Assembly: GCA_000783305.1 (NCBI GenBank)
Contig: JROE01000005.1
Span: 310,001-374,000 of the forward strand
DNA from: Sphingobacteriaceae bacterium DW12
GTDB taxonomy: Bacteria > Bacteroidota > Bacteroidia > Sphingobacteriales > Sphingobacteriaceae
DNA: 64,000 nucleotides
Reading direction: 5' to 3'
The position numbers and the translations under genes were made by a program. A model generated the notes under the pieces. That model saw only the letters and a program-made list of their open reading frames with translations. It did no database searches and had not been told where the DNA came from. Below, piece after piece: positions 1 to 8,539 of the stretch. Numbering within the stretch: the stretch's first letter is position 1; each line of letters starts with the position of its first letter.

Positions 1-806
1 AGCAAGAAGTCGTGTTGGACGAAAATCGCTTGAACATCGTTAATGAACGCCTTAGCCTATTGTATACGCTGCAGAAGAAACATCGGTTGGATCAAGTAGA
101 GGAATTGATTGCGCTGCGAGATGATATTGAATCCAAGATTATAGCTACATCAGGACAAGAAGAGCAGTTGCTACATCTCGAAAATGAAGTCTCCCTTCTT
201 GAAAAGGAAACAAAAATCGCAGCATCCGAATTATCCGAATCTCGAAGACGAGTAATTCCCCAAATTCAACAACATGTAGAGGCTGTATTGGATGAAGTAG
301 GTATGCCTCATGCACAATTGTATATCGATCTGCAACAAGTGCAGGACGGTCTGTTTAAAGATTCGGGACAAGATACGGTACAGTTTTTATTTTCAGCAAA
401 TAAAGGACAGGAGCTAAAACCTATCCATAAAGTAGCTTCTGGGGGAGAGTTGTCGCGTGTGATGCTGGCATTGAAATCCCTCGTTGCACAGTCTACGGCT
501 TTGCCTACCATTATATTTGATGAGATTGATACCGGTATATCGGGGGAAGTAGCATTGAAAGTAGGGGAGATTATGTACAGATTGGCTGCCAATATGCAAG
601 TGATGGCTATTACGCATCTGCCGCAGATAGCTTCAAAAGGAATTAGCCACTTTAAGGTATACAAAGAGGATAGGGGTGACAAGACCCAATCTAATATCAT
701 TCTGCTATCTCCAGAGCAGCGGGTAATAGAGGTAGCGCAGATGTTGAGCGGATCCAATCCTGGAGAGGCAGCTCTACAGCATGCTGCCGAGCTGATCGAA
801 GGGTAA
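1..806 (+). CDS. recN: DNA repair protein RecN, C-terminal half (5' end outside window)
   Basis: RecN is an SMC-like ATPase that acts in recombinational repair of double-strand breaks. The reading frame is open to the left edge, so only about 267 C-terminal residues of a protein normally near 550 are present. The first part reads as the end of the coiled coil (ERLSLLYTLQKKHRLDQVEE). It is followed by the ABC signature (SGGELSRVMLALKSL) and a Walker B with downstream D-loop (IIFDEIDTGISG), then THLPQIAS, the usual RecN switch region. The stop is TAA at 804-806, followed by a strong palindromic terminator. A GTG at position 12 is internal and not the true start. The identification is firm; only the start is missing. 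Confidence 0.95.
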   Translation, partial: QEVVLDENRLNIVNERLSLLYTLQKKHRLDQVEELIALRDDIESKIIATSGQEEQLLHLENEVSLLEKETKIAASELSESRRRVIPQIQQHVEAVLDEVGMPHAQLYIDLQQVQDGLFKDSGQDTVQFLFSANKGQELKPIHKVASGGELSRVMLALKSLVAQSTALPTIIFDEIDTGISGEVALKVGEIMYRLAANMQVMAITHLPQIASKGISHFKVYKEDRGDKTQSNIILLSPEQRVIEVAQMLSGSNPGEAALQHAAELIEG

Positions 807-839
807 TGAGTACTACTATCTATATTTAGAGATTATTTT

Positions 840-889
840 AGTATAAACTAGCACGGGATTCCAATTGGAATCCCGTGCTAGTTTATACT
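840..889. terminator. 50-bp perfect palindrome, bidirectional terminator
   Basis: Every base from 840 to 864 pairs with its mirror base from 865 to 889. The centre is CCAATTGG. It lies between recN (plus) and a lipoprotein gene (minus), which converge on it, so it can end both transcripts. The arms end in AT-rich sequence that supplies U-rich tails in both directions. Confidence 0.8.
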
Positions 890-898
890 TTCAATTTC

Positions 899-1312
899 TT
901 AGTTGCCAGGGTCAGCATCTGTCAAAACAATTTTTACAAGTAAACCGTCAGGCGATTGTGTCGGACCCGAAGAGATATCTTTTGCATAAATTCTAACTAT
1001 TCCAATGGAATAGTTGGAAGAAAAACTATAACCGAAGATTTCCGCTGGTATTATTTCATAGCGATCTTCATTTCCAGGTCCATCAAAAGATATCGCAACA
1101 CTTACATGTCCATCCTCAAAGTAGGCTTTATCCAAATCCTTCATTGGAATATCTTTCCTGTACACATTGTTGGCTTCTAGTGTCCATTCATTGGACTTAA
1201 CAGGTACCACATAACTCACACCAGGCAGGTAGTTCGTGATATACTCTTTCGTGCAACTTGACAATCCAATCGTCATGCCAATCACGACTAAGGCTAATAA
1301 AAATCTTTTCAT
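899..1312 (-). CDS. Hypothetical lipoprotein
   Basis: A 137-residue protein with a lipoprotein signal peptide: positive start (MKR), hydrophobic core, and lipobox LSSC with the modified Cys at residue 20. The mature part is short, rich in beta-type sequence, and ends in an acidic tail (TDADPGN). I recognise no domain. Small lipoproteins of this form are common in Bacteroidota, usually on the periplasmic or surface face of the outer membrane. A TATCTTTG element lies 41-49 bases upstream, giving a short leader. It converges on recN across a shared palindromic terminator. Function unknown. Confidence 0.75.
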   Translation of the reverse strand: MKRFLLALVVIGMTIGLSSCTKEYITNYLPGVSYVVPVKSNEWTLEANNVYRKDIPMKDLDKAYFEDGHVSVAISFDGPGNEDRYEIIPAEIFGYSFSSNYSIGIVRIYAKDISSGPTQSPDGLLVKIVLTDADPGN

Positions 1313-1353
1313 GTGTATATGTGTTTTAAAATTTATACTTGTTTATGATAAGA

Positions 1354-1361
1354 CAAAGATA
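1354..1361 (-). promoter_or_regulatory. Bacteroidota -7 element for the lipoprotein gene
   Basis: On the minus strand this reads TATCTTTG, matching the TAnnTTTG -7 consensus. Start of transcription would be near 1349, giving a leader of about 35 bases. No clear -33 TTTG was seen at the right spacing. Confidence 0.5.
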
Positions 1362-1484
1362 TATGAATTAAGTTTAATCTAAGAAGCAAAAATTCTGCCA
1401 TAAAAAAAACGTAACACATTTATTCATCCCATAAGGGGTATAGCAACCAAATACTATACAGGACAAGCTACGTAAGGTCAAAAA

Positions 1485-1511
1485 AAATCACCAGACTAAT
1501 CTGGTGATTTT
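1485..1511 (-). terminator. Terminator after clpC
   Basis: An 11-bp stem (AAAATCACCAG / CTGGTGATTTT) with a 5-base loop lies 25 bases past the clpC stop. On the minus strand it is followed by a run of Ts (plus-strand A-run at 1481-1487). Confidence 0.8.
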
Positions 1512-1535
1512 CTATTGATTAAGTCGGAGGTATCC

Positions 1536-4088
1536 TTAGTTGTCTTTGGATACGTCAGACTCTTTTGGTTTATCTTTTCCTCCTCCTTTAGAAGGCTGGC
1601 CCTTGACCGTGATTTCATTTTTTTCTTTATCCAAATCTACCGTCAATGTGCCTCCGTTTTGAATTTCTCCTCTGAGGATTTCTTCAGCAATGGGGTCTTC
1701 AAGATATTTTTGAATAGCCCGTTTTAGCGGTCTAGCACCGAAATTGGTGTCATACCCTTTCTCTGCGATATAGTCTTTGGCAGTATCTGTCAATTCGATA
1801 TGATATCCCAATCCTTCGATACGTGCGAACAAAGATTTCAATTCGATATCGATAATCTTGAAGATATGCTCTTTATTCAAAGAGTTGAATACGATGACAT
1901 CATCCACGCGATTCAAGAATTCTGGAGCGAAGGCACGTTTCAAGGCTGTTTCGATAACACCTCTAGCGTGCGAGTCGGCTTGAGTTGTTTTTGCAGCAGT
2001 AGTAAATCCTACCCCTTGTCCAAATTCCTTCAACTGACGGGCTCCGATATTAGAAGTCATGATGATGATGGTATTACGGAAATCTACCCGGCGGCCAAGA
2101 CTGTCTGTCAACTGTCCTTCATCCAATACCTGTAACAGTAAGTTGAAGACATCGGGATGTGCTTTTTCAATCTCATCTAGTAAAACGACAGCATAAGGTT
2201 TGCGACGGACTTTCTCTGTCAATTGTCCACCTTCTTCATATCCTACATACCCTGGAGGCGCTCCTACTAATCTGGACACCGCAAATTTCTCCATGTACTC
2301 ACTCATATCAATCTGGATCAATGAATCCTCCGAATCGAACATAAATCTAGCCAACTCTTTTGCTAACTCCGTCTTACCAACCCCCGTAGGGCCTAGGAAG
2401 ATAAAGGAGCCGATTGGTTTTTTAGGGTCTTTCAACCCAGCACGTGTGCGCTGTATGGCTTTGACCAACTTTTGAACGGCGTCATCTTGTCCAATGATAC
2501 GTCCCTTCATGGAATCACCCATGTTCAATAGCTTTTGGCTATCGGTCTGGCTGACACGTTGTACCGGAATACCTGTCATCATGGATACCACTTCTGCAAC
2601 ATTGTCCTCCGTAACGAGGTAGCGCTTAGTTTTGGTCTCCGCTTCCCAAGCTGTCTTCTCACGTTCTAATTCTTCTAAAAGCTTTTTCTCCGAATCCCGG
2701 AGCTTAGCGGCTTCTTCGTATTTCTGGCTGCGGACAACCTTATTTTTCTCGACCTTGACCTCTTCGATCTTTTGTTCGATATCAATGATGGACTGAGGTA
2801 CATGTATATTGTTAAGGTGGACGCGTGATCCAGCCTCATCCAGTGCATCAATGGCCTTGTCCGGAAGGAAACGGTCAGTGATGTAGCGGGTGGTCAAAGA
2901 CACACAGGCTTCAATAGCTTCTGGTGTGTAGTTGACATTGTGATGCTCTTCGTATTTATCTTTGATACGGGTCAATATCTCGATGGTCTCATCATGAGAC
3001 GCAGGCTCAATGGTGACGCGTTGGAAACGACGGTCCAAAGCACCATCTTTCTCAATATATTGTCTGTACTCATCTAGTGTGGTAGCTCCGATACATTGAA
3101 TCTCGCCCCTAGCCAAAGCCGGTTTGAACATATTGGATGCATCCAATGAACCCGAAGCACCCCCAGCGCCAACAATAGTATGGATCTCATCGATGAATAG
3201 GATGACATCTGGAGATTTTTCCAATTCGTTCATCACAGCTTTCATCCGCTCCTCAAATTGACCACGGTATTTCGTTCCGGCTACAAGAGAGGCCAAATCC
3301 AGTGTGACTACACGCTTGTTGAACAAGACACGTGACACTTTGCGTTGGATAATACGGAGCGCAAGACCTTCTGCAATGGCTGATTTACCAACACCAGGTT
3401 CACCAATGAGTAAGGGATTGTTCTTCTTACGACGAGACAAAATCTGTGACACACGCTCGATTTCTTTCTCCCGGCCCACGATAGGATCTAGGCGACCTTC
3501 CTCGGCAGCTTTTGTCAAATCACGCCCAAAGTTGTCCAATACCGGCGTCTTAGACTTGATATCCGACACTTTCTTAGGCTGGTTGAATTGTTCCTCTTCT
3601 GGATAATCATCATCCCCACCTGCTGAAGAGCCCGGAGCCTCATCGGTAATGGTGGTTTTGTTTTGCTCAACCTCATTCTTGAACACATCGTAGGTAACTT
3701 GGTATTGTTGCAGAATCTGAGAGGCGATGTTTTCGTCGTCACGCAAGATGGCAAGCATCAAATGCTCAGTGCCGATAATGTCGCTTTTGAATATCTTTGC
3801 TTCTAAGTATGTGATTTTAAGTACTTTTTCCGCTTGTTTTGTTAGTGGCATGTTGCCAATTGGTGCACGCGACACCGATGAACCTTTTACGGCATCTTCA
3901 ATAGACTGTCGTAGAGTTGCAGTATCGATACCGATATTTTTCAAAATCTTAATCGCCACTCCATCCCCCTCACGGATCAACCCAAGTAAAAGATGTTCTG
4001 TGCCAATATAATCATGACGAAGACGTAAAGCTTCTTCTCGGCTATAGGATATTACATCCTTTACGCGTGGTGAAAATTTTGCTTCCAT
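1536..4088 (-). CDS. clpC: ATP-dependent Clp protease ATP-binding subunit ClpC
   Basis: Hsp100 unfoldase that feeds proteins to ClpP. Of 850 residues, 1-145 form the double Clp N-domain. The first AAA+ module has Walker A GEPGVGKS at 229-236 and Walker B ILFIDE at 296-301. A UVR-type middle segment lies around 440-480 (QKYEEAAKLRDSEKKLLEELE), which distinguishes ClpC from ClpA and ClpB. The second AAA+ module has GPTGVGKT at 566-573. A VGF loop at 693-695 fits the ClpP-docking IGF/LGF loop. The C-terminus is a charged, Gly/Lys-rich tail. The partners ctsR and mcsAB known from Firmicutes are absent here, as usual in Bacteroidota. It is divergent from ettA. The ATG start fits the conserved N-terminus MEAKFSPRVKDVI. 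Confidence 0.96.
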   Translation of the reverse strand: MEAKFSPRVKDVISYSREEALRLRHDYIGTEHLLLGLIREGDGVAIKILKNIGIDTATLRQSIEDAVKGSSVSRAPIGNMPLTKQAEKVLKITYLEAKIFKSDIIGTEHLMLAILRDDENIASQILQQYQVTYDVFKNEVEQNKTTITDEAPGSSAGGDDDYPEEEQFNQPKKVSDIKSKTPVLDNFGRDLTKAAEEGRLDPIVGREKEIERVSQILSRRKKNNPLLIGEPGVGKSAIAEGLALRIIQRKVSRVLFNKRVVTLDLASLVAGTKYRGQFEERMKAVMNELEKSPDVILFIDEIHTIVGAGGASGSLDASNMFKPALARGEIQCIGATTLDEYRQYIEKDGALDRRFQRVTIEPASHDETIEILTRIKDKYEEHHNVNYTPEAIEACVSLTTRYITDRFLPDKAIDALDEAGSRVHLNNIHVPQSIIDIEQKIEEVKVEKNKVVRSQKYEEAAKLRDSEKKLLEELEREKTAWEAETKTKRYLVTEDNVAEVVSMMTGIPVQRVSQTDSQKLLNMGDSMKGRIIGQDDAVQKLVKAIQRTRAGLKDPKKPIGSFIFLGPTGVGKTELAKELARFMFDSEDSLIQIDMSEYMEKFAVSRLVGAPPGYVGYEEGGQLTEKVRRKPYAVVLLDEIEKAHPDVFNLLLQVLDEGQLTDSLGRRVDFRNTIIIMTSNIGARQLKEFGQGVGFTTAAKTTQADSHARGVIETALKRAFAPEFLNRVDDVIVFNSLNKEHIFKIIDIELKSLFARIEGLGYHIELTDTAKDYIAEKGYDTNFGARPLKRAIQKYLEDPIAEEILRGEIQNGGTLTVDLDKEKNEITVKGQPSKGGGKDKPKESDVSKDN

Positions 4089-4242
4089 GTAGTTTACCTT
4101 TCTGTTTTTGAGTTCGAATTAAGGATATTATAAATGTATAAATATATATCCAAAAGTCTTACCCTAATTTTCTATTAATGTTATCAACAATTACGCCATA
4201 CGTCTAAATCTAGCAAAATGTCAGTTTATCGGGCGGAATAAT

Positions 4243-4250
4243 TATCTTTG
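4243..4250 (+). promoter_or_regulatory. -7 element of the ettA-fixL operon
   Basis: TATCTTTG matches the Bacteroidota -7 consensus exactly. It is 26 bases before the ettA ATG, so the predicted leader is about 20 bases. The -33 region (near CAGTTTATC) is a weak match. Confidence 0.6.
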
Positions 4251-4276
4251 TTTACAAAATAGTTACAAAAATCAAT

Positions 4277-5959
4277 ATGTCTGACGAGAAAATCATCTTT
4301 TCGATGGCAGGTGTAAACAAGATTTACCCGCCTCAAAAACAAGTTTTAAAAAACATATATCTTTCCTTTTTTTATGGTGCCAAAATAGGGGTAATCGGTC
4401 TGAACGGGTCGGGTAAATCTTCTGTTTTGAAAATCATTGCAGGATTGGACAAAGCCTACCAAGGGGAAGTGGTTTTCTCCCCAGGATACACCGTGGGCTA
4501 TCTTGCGCAGGAACCGGTATTAGATGAGGAGAAAACGGTCCGTGAGATTGTTGAAGAGGGTGTTGCGGAGATTACAGCTATCTTAAAGGAATACGAAGAA
4601 ATCAACGAAAAGTTTGGCTTGCCAGAAGTGTATGAGAATGCAGATGAAATGGATAAGCTATTGACCCGACAAGGGGAGTTGCAAGATAAAATAGATGCTA
4701 CGAATGCTTGGGAACTAGATGCCAAATTGGAGCGCGCAATGGATGCGTTACGTTGTCCCGAGCCACAATCCTTGATTGCCAATTTGTCAGGAGGAGAGCG
4801 TCGAAGGGTGGCACTATGTCGTCTTTTGCTACAGGAACCCGACGTGCTGTTACTGGATGAGCCTACCAACCACTTGGATGCGGAGTCAATCGACTGGTTG
4901 GAGCAGCACCTACAACAGTATAAAGGTACGGTCATCGCAGTGACGCACGACCGTTATTTCTTAGATAACGTGGCGGGTTGGATATTGGAGTTGGATCGTG
5001 GAGAAGGTATCCCTTGGAAGGGCAACTATTCTTCTTGGTTGGATCAGAAAGCAAAGCGTCTGGCGCAAGAAGAAAAGACAGAATCCAAACGTCAAAAGAC
5101 ACTGGAACGTGAGTTGGAATGGGTACGCATGGCACCAAAAGCCCGTCATGCCAAGTCCAAGGCTCGTTTGCATAATTACGAAAAATTAGCATCAGAGGAA
5201 ACGAAGGAAAGGGAAGAAAAATTGGAACTTTTCATTCCTCCTGGACCTCGTTTAGGGAATGTGGTCATCGAAGCCAACGATATTTCAAAGGCTTACGGCG
5301 ATCGTATTTTGTTTGAAAACCTGAGTTTTTCGCTTCCCCCAGCAGGAATTGTAGGAATCATTGGTCCCAATGGTGCAGGAAAGACAACCCTTTTCCGACT
5401 GATCACGGGACAAGAAACCCCGGATACGGGAACTTTCAGGGTTGGTGAGACCGTCGTATTGGGGTATGTGGATCAGATGCACAATGACCTGGATCCGAAC
5501 AAATCCGTTTGGGAAAATATTACAGATGGTCAAGACAATATTCTTTTGGGTAATCGTCCAGTGAACTCTAGAGCCTATGTCTCTAAGTTTAACTTTAACG
5601 GTGCCGACCAACAGAAGAATGTAGGTGTACTTTCGGGCGGAGAACGTAATCGGGTACATTTGGCCATTACCTTGAAGAAAAGTTCGAATGTCCTGCTACT
5701 GGATGAACCGACGAATGATATCGATGTCAATACACTACGAGCATTAGAAGAAGGTTTGGAAAATTTTGGTGGTTGTGCCGTGGTCATCTCGCACGATAGA
5801 TGGTTCTTGGATAGAATATGTACGCATATTCTTGCTTTTGAAGGTGACTCACAGGTATACTTCTTTGAAGGGAACTATTCCGAATACGAAGAAAACCGGA
5901 AAAAACGGTTGGGAGATATCGGACCTAAAAGAATCAAATATAGAAAATTGGTAAAATAA
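4277..5959 (+). CDS. ettA: Energy-dependent translational throttle protein EttA (ABC-F)
   Basis: A cytoplasmic ABC-F ATPase that binds the ribosomal E site and gates translation according to ATP/ADP ratio. At 560 residues it is close to the E. coli protein (555). It has tandem ABC domains without membrane segments. The first has Walker A GLNGSGKS (41-48), signature LSGGE (170-174) and LLLDEPTNHLD. The second has GPNGAGKTT, LSGGERNR and LLLDEPTNDID. The insert at about 95-150 of domain 1 (LPEVYENADEMDKLLTRQ) is the EttA-type arm. The charged linker (EWVRMAPKARHAKSKARL) is typical. The next gene, the FixL-like kinase, starts 4 bases after its stop, so the two are probably co-transcribed. Confidence 0.94.
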   Translation: MSDEKIIFSMAGVNKIYPPQKQVLKNIYLSFFYGAKIGVIGLNGSGKSSVLKIIAGLDKAYQGEVVFSPGYTVGYLAQEPVLDEEKTVREIVEEGVAEITAILKEYEEINEKFGLPEVYENADEMDKLLTRQGELQDKIDATNAWELDAKLERAMDALRCPEPQSLIANLSGGERRRVALCRLLLQEPDVLLLDEPTNHLDAESIDWLEQHLQQYKGTVIAVTHDRYFLDNVAGWILELDRGEGIPWKGNYSSWLDQKAKRLAQEEKTESKRQKTLERELEWVRMAPKARHAKSKARLHNYEKLASEETKEREEKLELFIPPGPRLGNVVIEANDISKAYGDRILFENLSFSLPPAGIVGIIGPNGAGKTTLFRLITGQETPDTGTFRVGETVVLGYVDQMHNDLDPNKSVWENITDGQDNILLGNRPVNSRAYVSKFNFNGADQQKNVGVLSGGERNRVHLAITLKKSSNVLLLDEPTNDIDVNTLRALEEGLENFGGCAVVISHDRWFLDRICTHILAFEGDSQVYFFEGNYSEYEENRKKRLGDIGPKRIKYRKLVK

Positions 5960-5963
5960 TCAA

Positions 5964-7154
5964 GTGGAGGCTGCAAAACTATTAAAAGCAATCATTGACA
6001 ACGCTATCGACGGTATTATAACGATCGATAATAGGGGAAACGTGGAAACTATTAACCCAGCTGCGTCTAGTTTATTTGGCTATTCGCCCGAAGAGGTGAT
6101 TGGGAATAATGTCTCTCTATTGATGCCGGAGCCGGATAAGAGTAATCATGACGGATATATCCATAATTACCAGACGACAGGTAAGAAGAAAATTATCGGA
6201 ATAGGTCGTGAAGTACGAGGTAGGCGGAAGGATGGGACGACGTTCCCATTCAGGCTGGCTGTGAGCGAAGTATTTTACCACGATAAAAGTATATTTACAG
6301 GGTTTATCCACGACCTTTCAAAAGAAAAGGAAGCAGAGGATAAGCTGTTGAAGCACGCCCTGGAATTGGAGCAAAAAATCAGTGAACGGACCAAAGATTT
6401 GATCAAGACGGTTTCTGAGTTGGAGAAAGCAAAGGCTGAAGTCAGCAACTCTTTGGAAAAGGAGAAAGAACTCGGTCAAATGAAATCTCGATTTGTATCG
6501 ATGGCCTCTCACGAGTTTAGGACGCCTTTGAGCTCGGTACAGCTGTCGGCGTCCCTCATCGAAAAGTATATCGAAAAGCCCGATTTTCTGAACGTTCGCA
6601 AACATACTTCCCGTATCAAAAGCTCAGTGCAACTATTGACCAACATCTTGAATGATTTCCTATCATTGGAGAAATTGGAAGCTGGGGTGGTTGCCGTCCA
6701 GATGGAACGGATCAACCTGGTTTCGCTGGCCGAAGAAGTGACAGAAGAGATGCAAATGATCTGTAAAAAAAATCAACATATCGTATACGAACATACCGGG
6801 GTAGAGGCGGAATTTCTAATGGATGCGCATCTCTGGAAAAGCATTGTGATCAATCTTATTTCGAATGCGGTTAAATATTCAGGAGAAGATACCTTTATTG
6901 AATTCAGTACAAAGATTGAAGATGGCAACTGTACCGTCAGTATCAAGGATAATGGAATAGGCATACCTAGCGAAGATCAGGTAAGTCTATTCGAACCTTT
7001 TTTCAGGGCACATAATACGGGAAATATCCCGGGCACCGGCCTCGGATTGAATATAGTAAAACGTTATGTAGAGCTTCTCGATGGAAAATTAGAATATCGA
7101 TCCAGCATCAACCAAGGAACTGCTTTCTTACTTACATTTTCGTCCGATAAATAG
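5964..7154 (+). CDS. FixL-like haem-PAS oxygen-sensor histidine kinase
   Basis: A soluble sensor kinase of 396 residues with no membrane segment. The PAS domain (about 1-118) closely resembles the haem PAS of rhizobial FixL. Aligned by eye to Bradyrhizobium FixL from memory: H62 = proximal haem ligand H200, Y65 = Y203, I77 = I215, I80 = I218, R82 = the O2-responsive R220, L98 = L236 and V100 = I238. R206 is replaced by N68 and H214 by K76. A coiled coil (120-172) follows, then HisKA with phospho-acceptor H183 (SHEFRTPL), N box INLISNAVKYS (296-306), G1 DNGIGIP, and G2 GTGLGLNIV. The start is GTG at 5964; an in-frame TAA just upstream (5952-5954) excludes a longer form. The adjacent receiver-Crp regulator is its likely partner. 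Haem binding is inferred. Confidence 0.88.
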   Translation: MEAAKLLKAIIDNAIDGIITIDNRGNVETINPAASSLFGYSPEEVIGNNVSLLMPEPDKSNHDGYIHNYQTTGKKKIIGIGREVRGRRKDGTTFPFRLAVSEVFYHDKSIFTGFIHDLSKEKEAEDKLLKHALELEQKISERTKDLIKTVSELEKAKAEVSNSLEKEKELGQMKSRFVSMASHEFRTPLSSVQLSASLIEKYIEKPDFLNVRKHTSRIKSSVQLLTNILNDFLSLEKLEAGVVAVQMERINLVSLAEEVTEEMQMICKKNQHIVYEHTGVEAEFLMDAHLWKSIVINLISNAVKYSGEDTFIEFSTKIEDGNCTVSIKDNGIGIPSEDQVSLFEPFFRAHNTGNIPGTGLGLNIVKRYVELLDGKLEYRSSINQGTAFLLTFSSDK

Positions 7155-7312
7155 TCGTTAGAAAAAGCTGCTTATTCAAACGTACGTACAAGAAGCGTGG
7201 TTGAAGGCTATGCTTTGAGCCTTACATGATAGGCATGGGTTCGCTGCATTGGGTTTTGTAGATGCAAACATTTTATCTAAGTTTGAACAATTAGGTTAAC
7301 ATTATTTGAATA

Positions 7313-8371
7313 ATGAGGAAGAAAAATATTTTGATTATTGAGGATAATTTTGAAATTAGGGAGGGAACTTCCGAAATTTTAGAATTGACAGGATATTATA
7401 ACGTGTTGACAGCTGAGAATGGTAGGGTAGGCGTAGAAATGGCATTGGAGAACACACCAGACCTGATTCTATGTGATATTATGATGCCGGAGCTTGACGG
7501 CTATGGTGTCCTTTATATGTTGAGCAAACACGAGCAAACCGCTACAATTCCCTTTATTTTTTTGACGGCAAAGAGCGAACGCATTGACATGCGCAAGGCC
7601 ATGGAAATGGGGGCTGACGATTACCTCACCAAGCCTTTTGACGATGTAGAGCTTCTGAATGCAATCGAAAGTAGATTGAAAAAGAGAGGTCAAGTGGTGG
7701 CCAAATCTTCCGTAGGAAGTGGCGAATCACACTTGAGTGACGAAGAGCAACACCTCATGTTGAAAGAGCTTATTGATTCTTCTCGTATAAAGGAATTCAA
7801 GAAAAAGCAACTTGTGTTTGAACTCAAAGACAATCCGATTTTCGTCTATTACATAATCATTGGAAAAGTTAGAAGTTTTTTGAGTTATTCGGATGGACGT
7901 GAGCTTTCTACAGATATTTATGTAAGGCATGATTTTTTTGGCTATGAAGCCGTGTTATTGAATGAAGAGTATACAGACAGTGCGATTGCATTGGAAGATT
8001 CCGAAATAGCACTGATTCCCAAGGACGATTTCTACGAGCTATTGTTTAGAAAGCCGGCCATTGCAGGCAAATTTATCAAATTACTGTCTGGCAATTTAAA
8101 AGAGAAAGAAGAAAAATTGCTGGAGCTGGCGTATGACTCTGTTCGCAAACGTGTAGCCAATGCTTTAATCGATGTAGCGGAGAAGACTCGTCCAGATGAA
8201 GACGGTGGACATGTGCTACACGTGTCAAGGGAGGAACTGGCCACCTTGGCCGGTACCGCGAATGAAACAATCAGTAGGATACTGGCTGACTTTAAAGAGG
8301 CTAATCTCATTAAGAAGAAAGGGAATGCCATTCGTATTTCTTCGGTCAATAATCTTAGACAAATCAGATAA
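7313..8371 (+). CDS. Response regulator with receiver and Crp/FNR-type output domain
   Basis: A 352-residue fusion. Residues 1-125 are a receiver with phospho-acceptor D55 (LCDIMMPELDG), T85 and K107 (TKPFD). Residues about 155-265 form a cNMP-binding-type beta-roll (FVYYIIIGKVRSF, DFFGYEAVL). Residues 275-352 are a Crp winged helix whose recognition helix reads NETISRIL. The E-x-x-S-R pattern is that of FNR/FixK, which read TTGA-type half-sites, rather than the RE-x-x-x-R of Crp. The only Cys is C54, so FNR-type Fe-S sensing is excluded; input should come by phosphorylation. It follows the FixL-like kinase with a 158-base gap. In rhizobia FixJ and FixK are separate proteins; here the two roles appear merged. 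The domain calls are firm. The partner kinase and targets are inferred. Confidence 0.9.
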   Translation: MRKKNILIIEDNFEIREGTSEILELTGYYNVLTAENGRVGVEMALENTPDLILCDIMMPELDGYGVLYMLSKHEQTATIPFIFLTAKSERIDMRKAMEMGADDYLTKPFDDVELLNAIESRLKKRGQVVAKSSVGSGESHLSDEEQHLMLKELIDSSRIKEFKKKQLVFELKDNPIFVYYIIIGKVRSFLSYSDGRELSTDIYVRHDFFGYEAVLLNEEYTDSAIALEDSEIALIPKDDFYELLFRKPAIAGKFIKLLSGNLKEKEEKLLELAYDSVRKRVANALIDVAEKTRPDEDGGHVLHVSREELATLAGTANETISRILADFKEANLIKKKGNAIRISSVNNLRQIR

Positions 8372-8396
8372 GCATACATATTAATGATAATTGAAG

Positions 8397-8428
8397 GCGA
8401 ATATCGTATAGCGATATTCGCTTTTTTT
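8397..8428 (+). terminator. Terminator after the receiver-Crp gene
   Basis: A 10-bp stem GCGAATATCG / CGATATTCGC with loop TATAG is followed by seven Ts. It separates the regulator from the downstream hemN cluster, which therefore needs its own promoter. Confidence 0.9.
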
Positions 8429-8441
8429 TATGCAAAATATG

Positions 8442-8475
8442 TGACGAAAGTCATTTCTAAACATGACCTTTTTCA
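8442..8475 (+). promoter_or_regulatory. Tandem FNR/FixK-like operator boxes
   Basis: Box 1 (8442-8453) is TGAC-GAAA-GTCA, a perfect dyad. Box 2 (8464-8475) is TGAC-CTTT-TTCA, with one half degenerate. Their centres (8447.5 and 8469.5) are exactly 22 bp apart, two helical turns. If transcription starts near 8511, box 2 lies at about -41.5, the classical class II activator position, and box 1 at about -63.5. The likely binder is the receiver-Crp regulator encoded just upstream. Binding is inferred. Confidence 0.6.
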
Positions 8476-8498
8476 TGGCTTTCTTTTGGTATTAGATT

Positions 8499-8506
8499 TA
8501 CATTTG
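8499..8506 (+). promoter_or_regulatory. -7 element of the hemN cluster
   Basis: TACATTTG matches TAnnTTTG and lies 34 bases before the ATG at 8540. No TTTG sits at the usual -33 position, which is consistent with activator dependence on the two boxes upstream. Confidence 0.6.
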
Positions 8507-8539
8507 TTATGTGTTATCGCAAAATCGAGGAGATATTAC

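Noticed and set aside
308..757. 149-codon minus-strand frame inside recN
   Set aside because: Antisense shadow of the highly conserved RecN ATPase region.
8384..8539. N-terminal extension of the LDH-like protein
   Set aside because: It would read through a terminator and the operator/promoter region; the ATG at 8540 has a good ribosome site and matches the start of the family.
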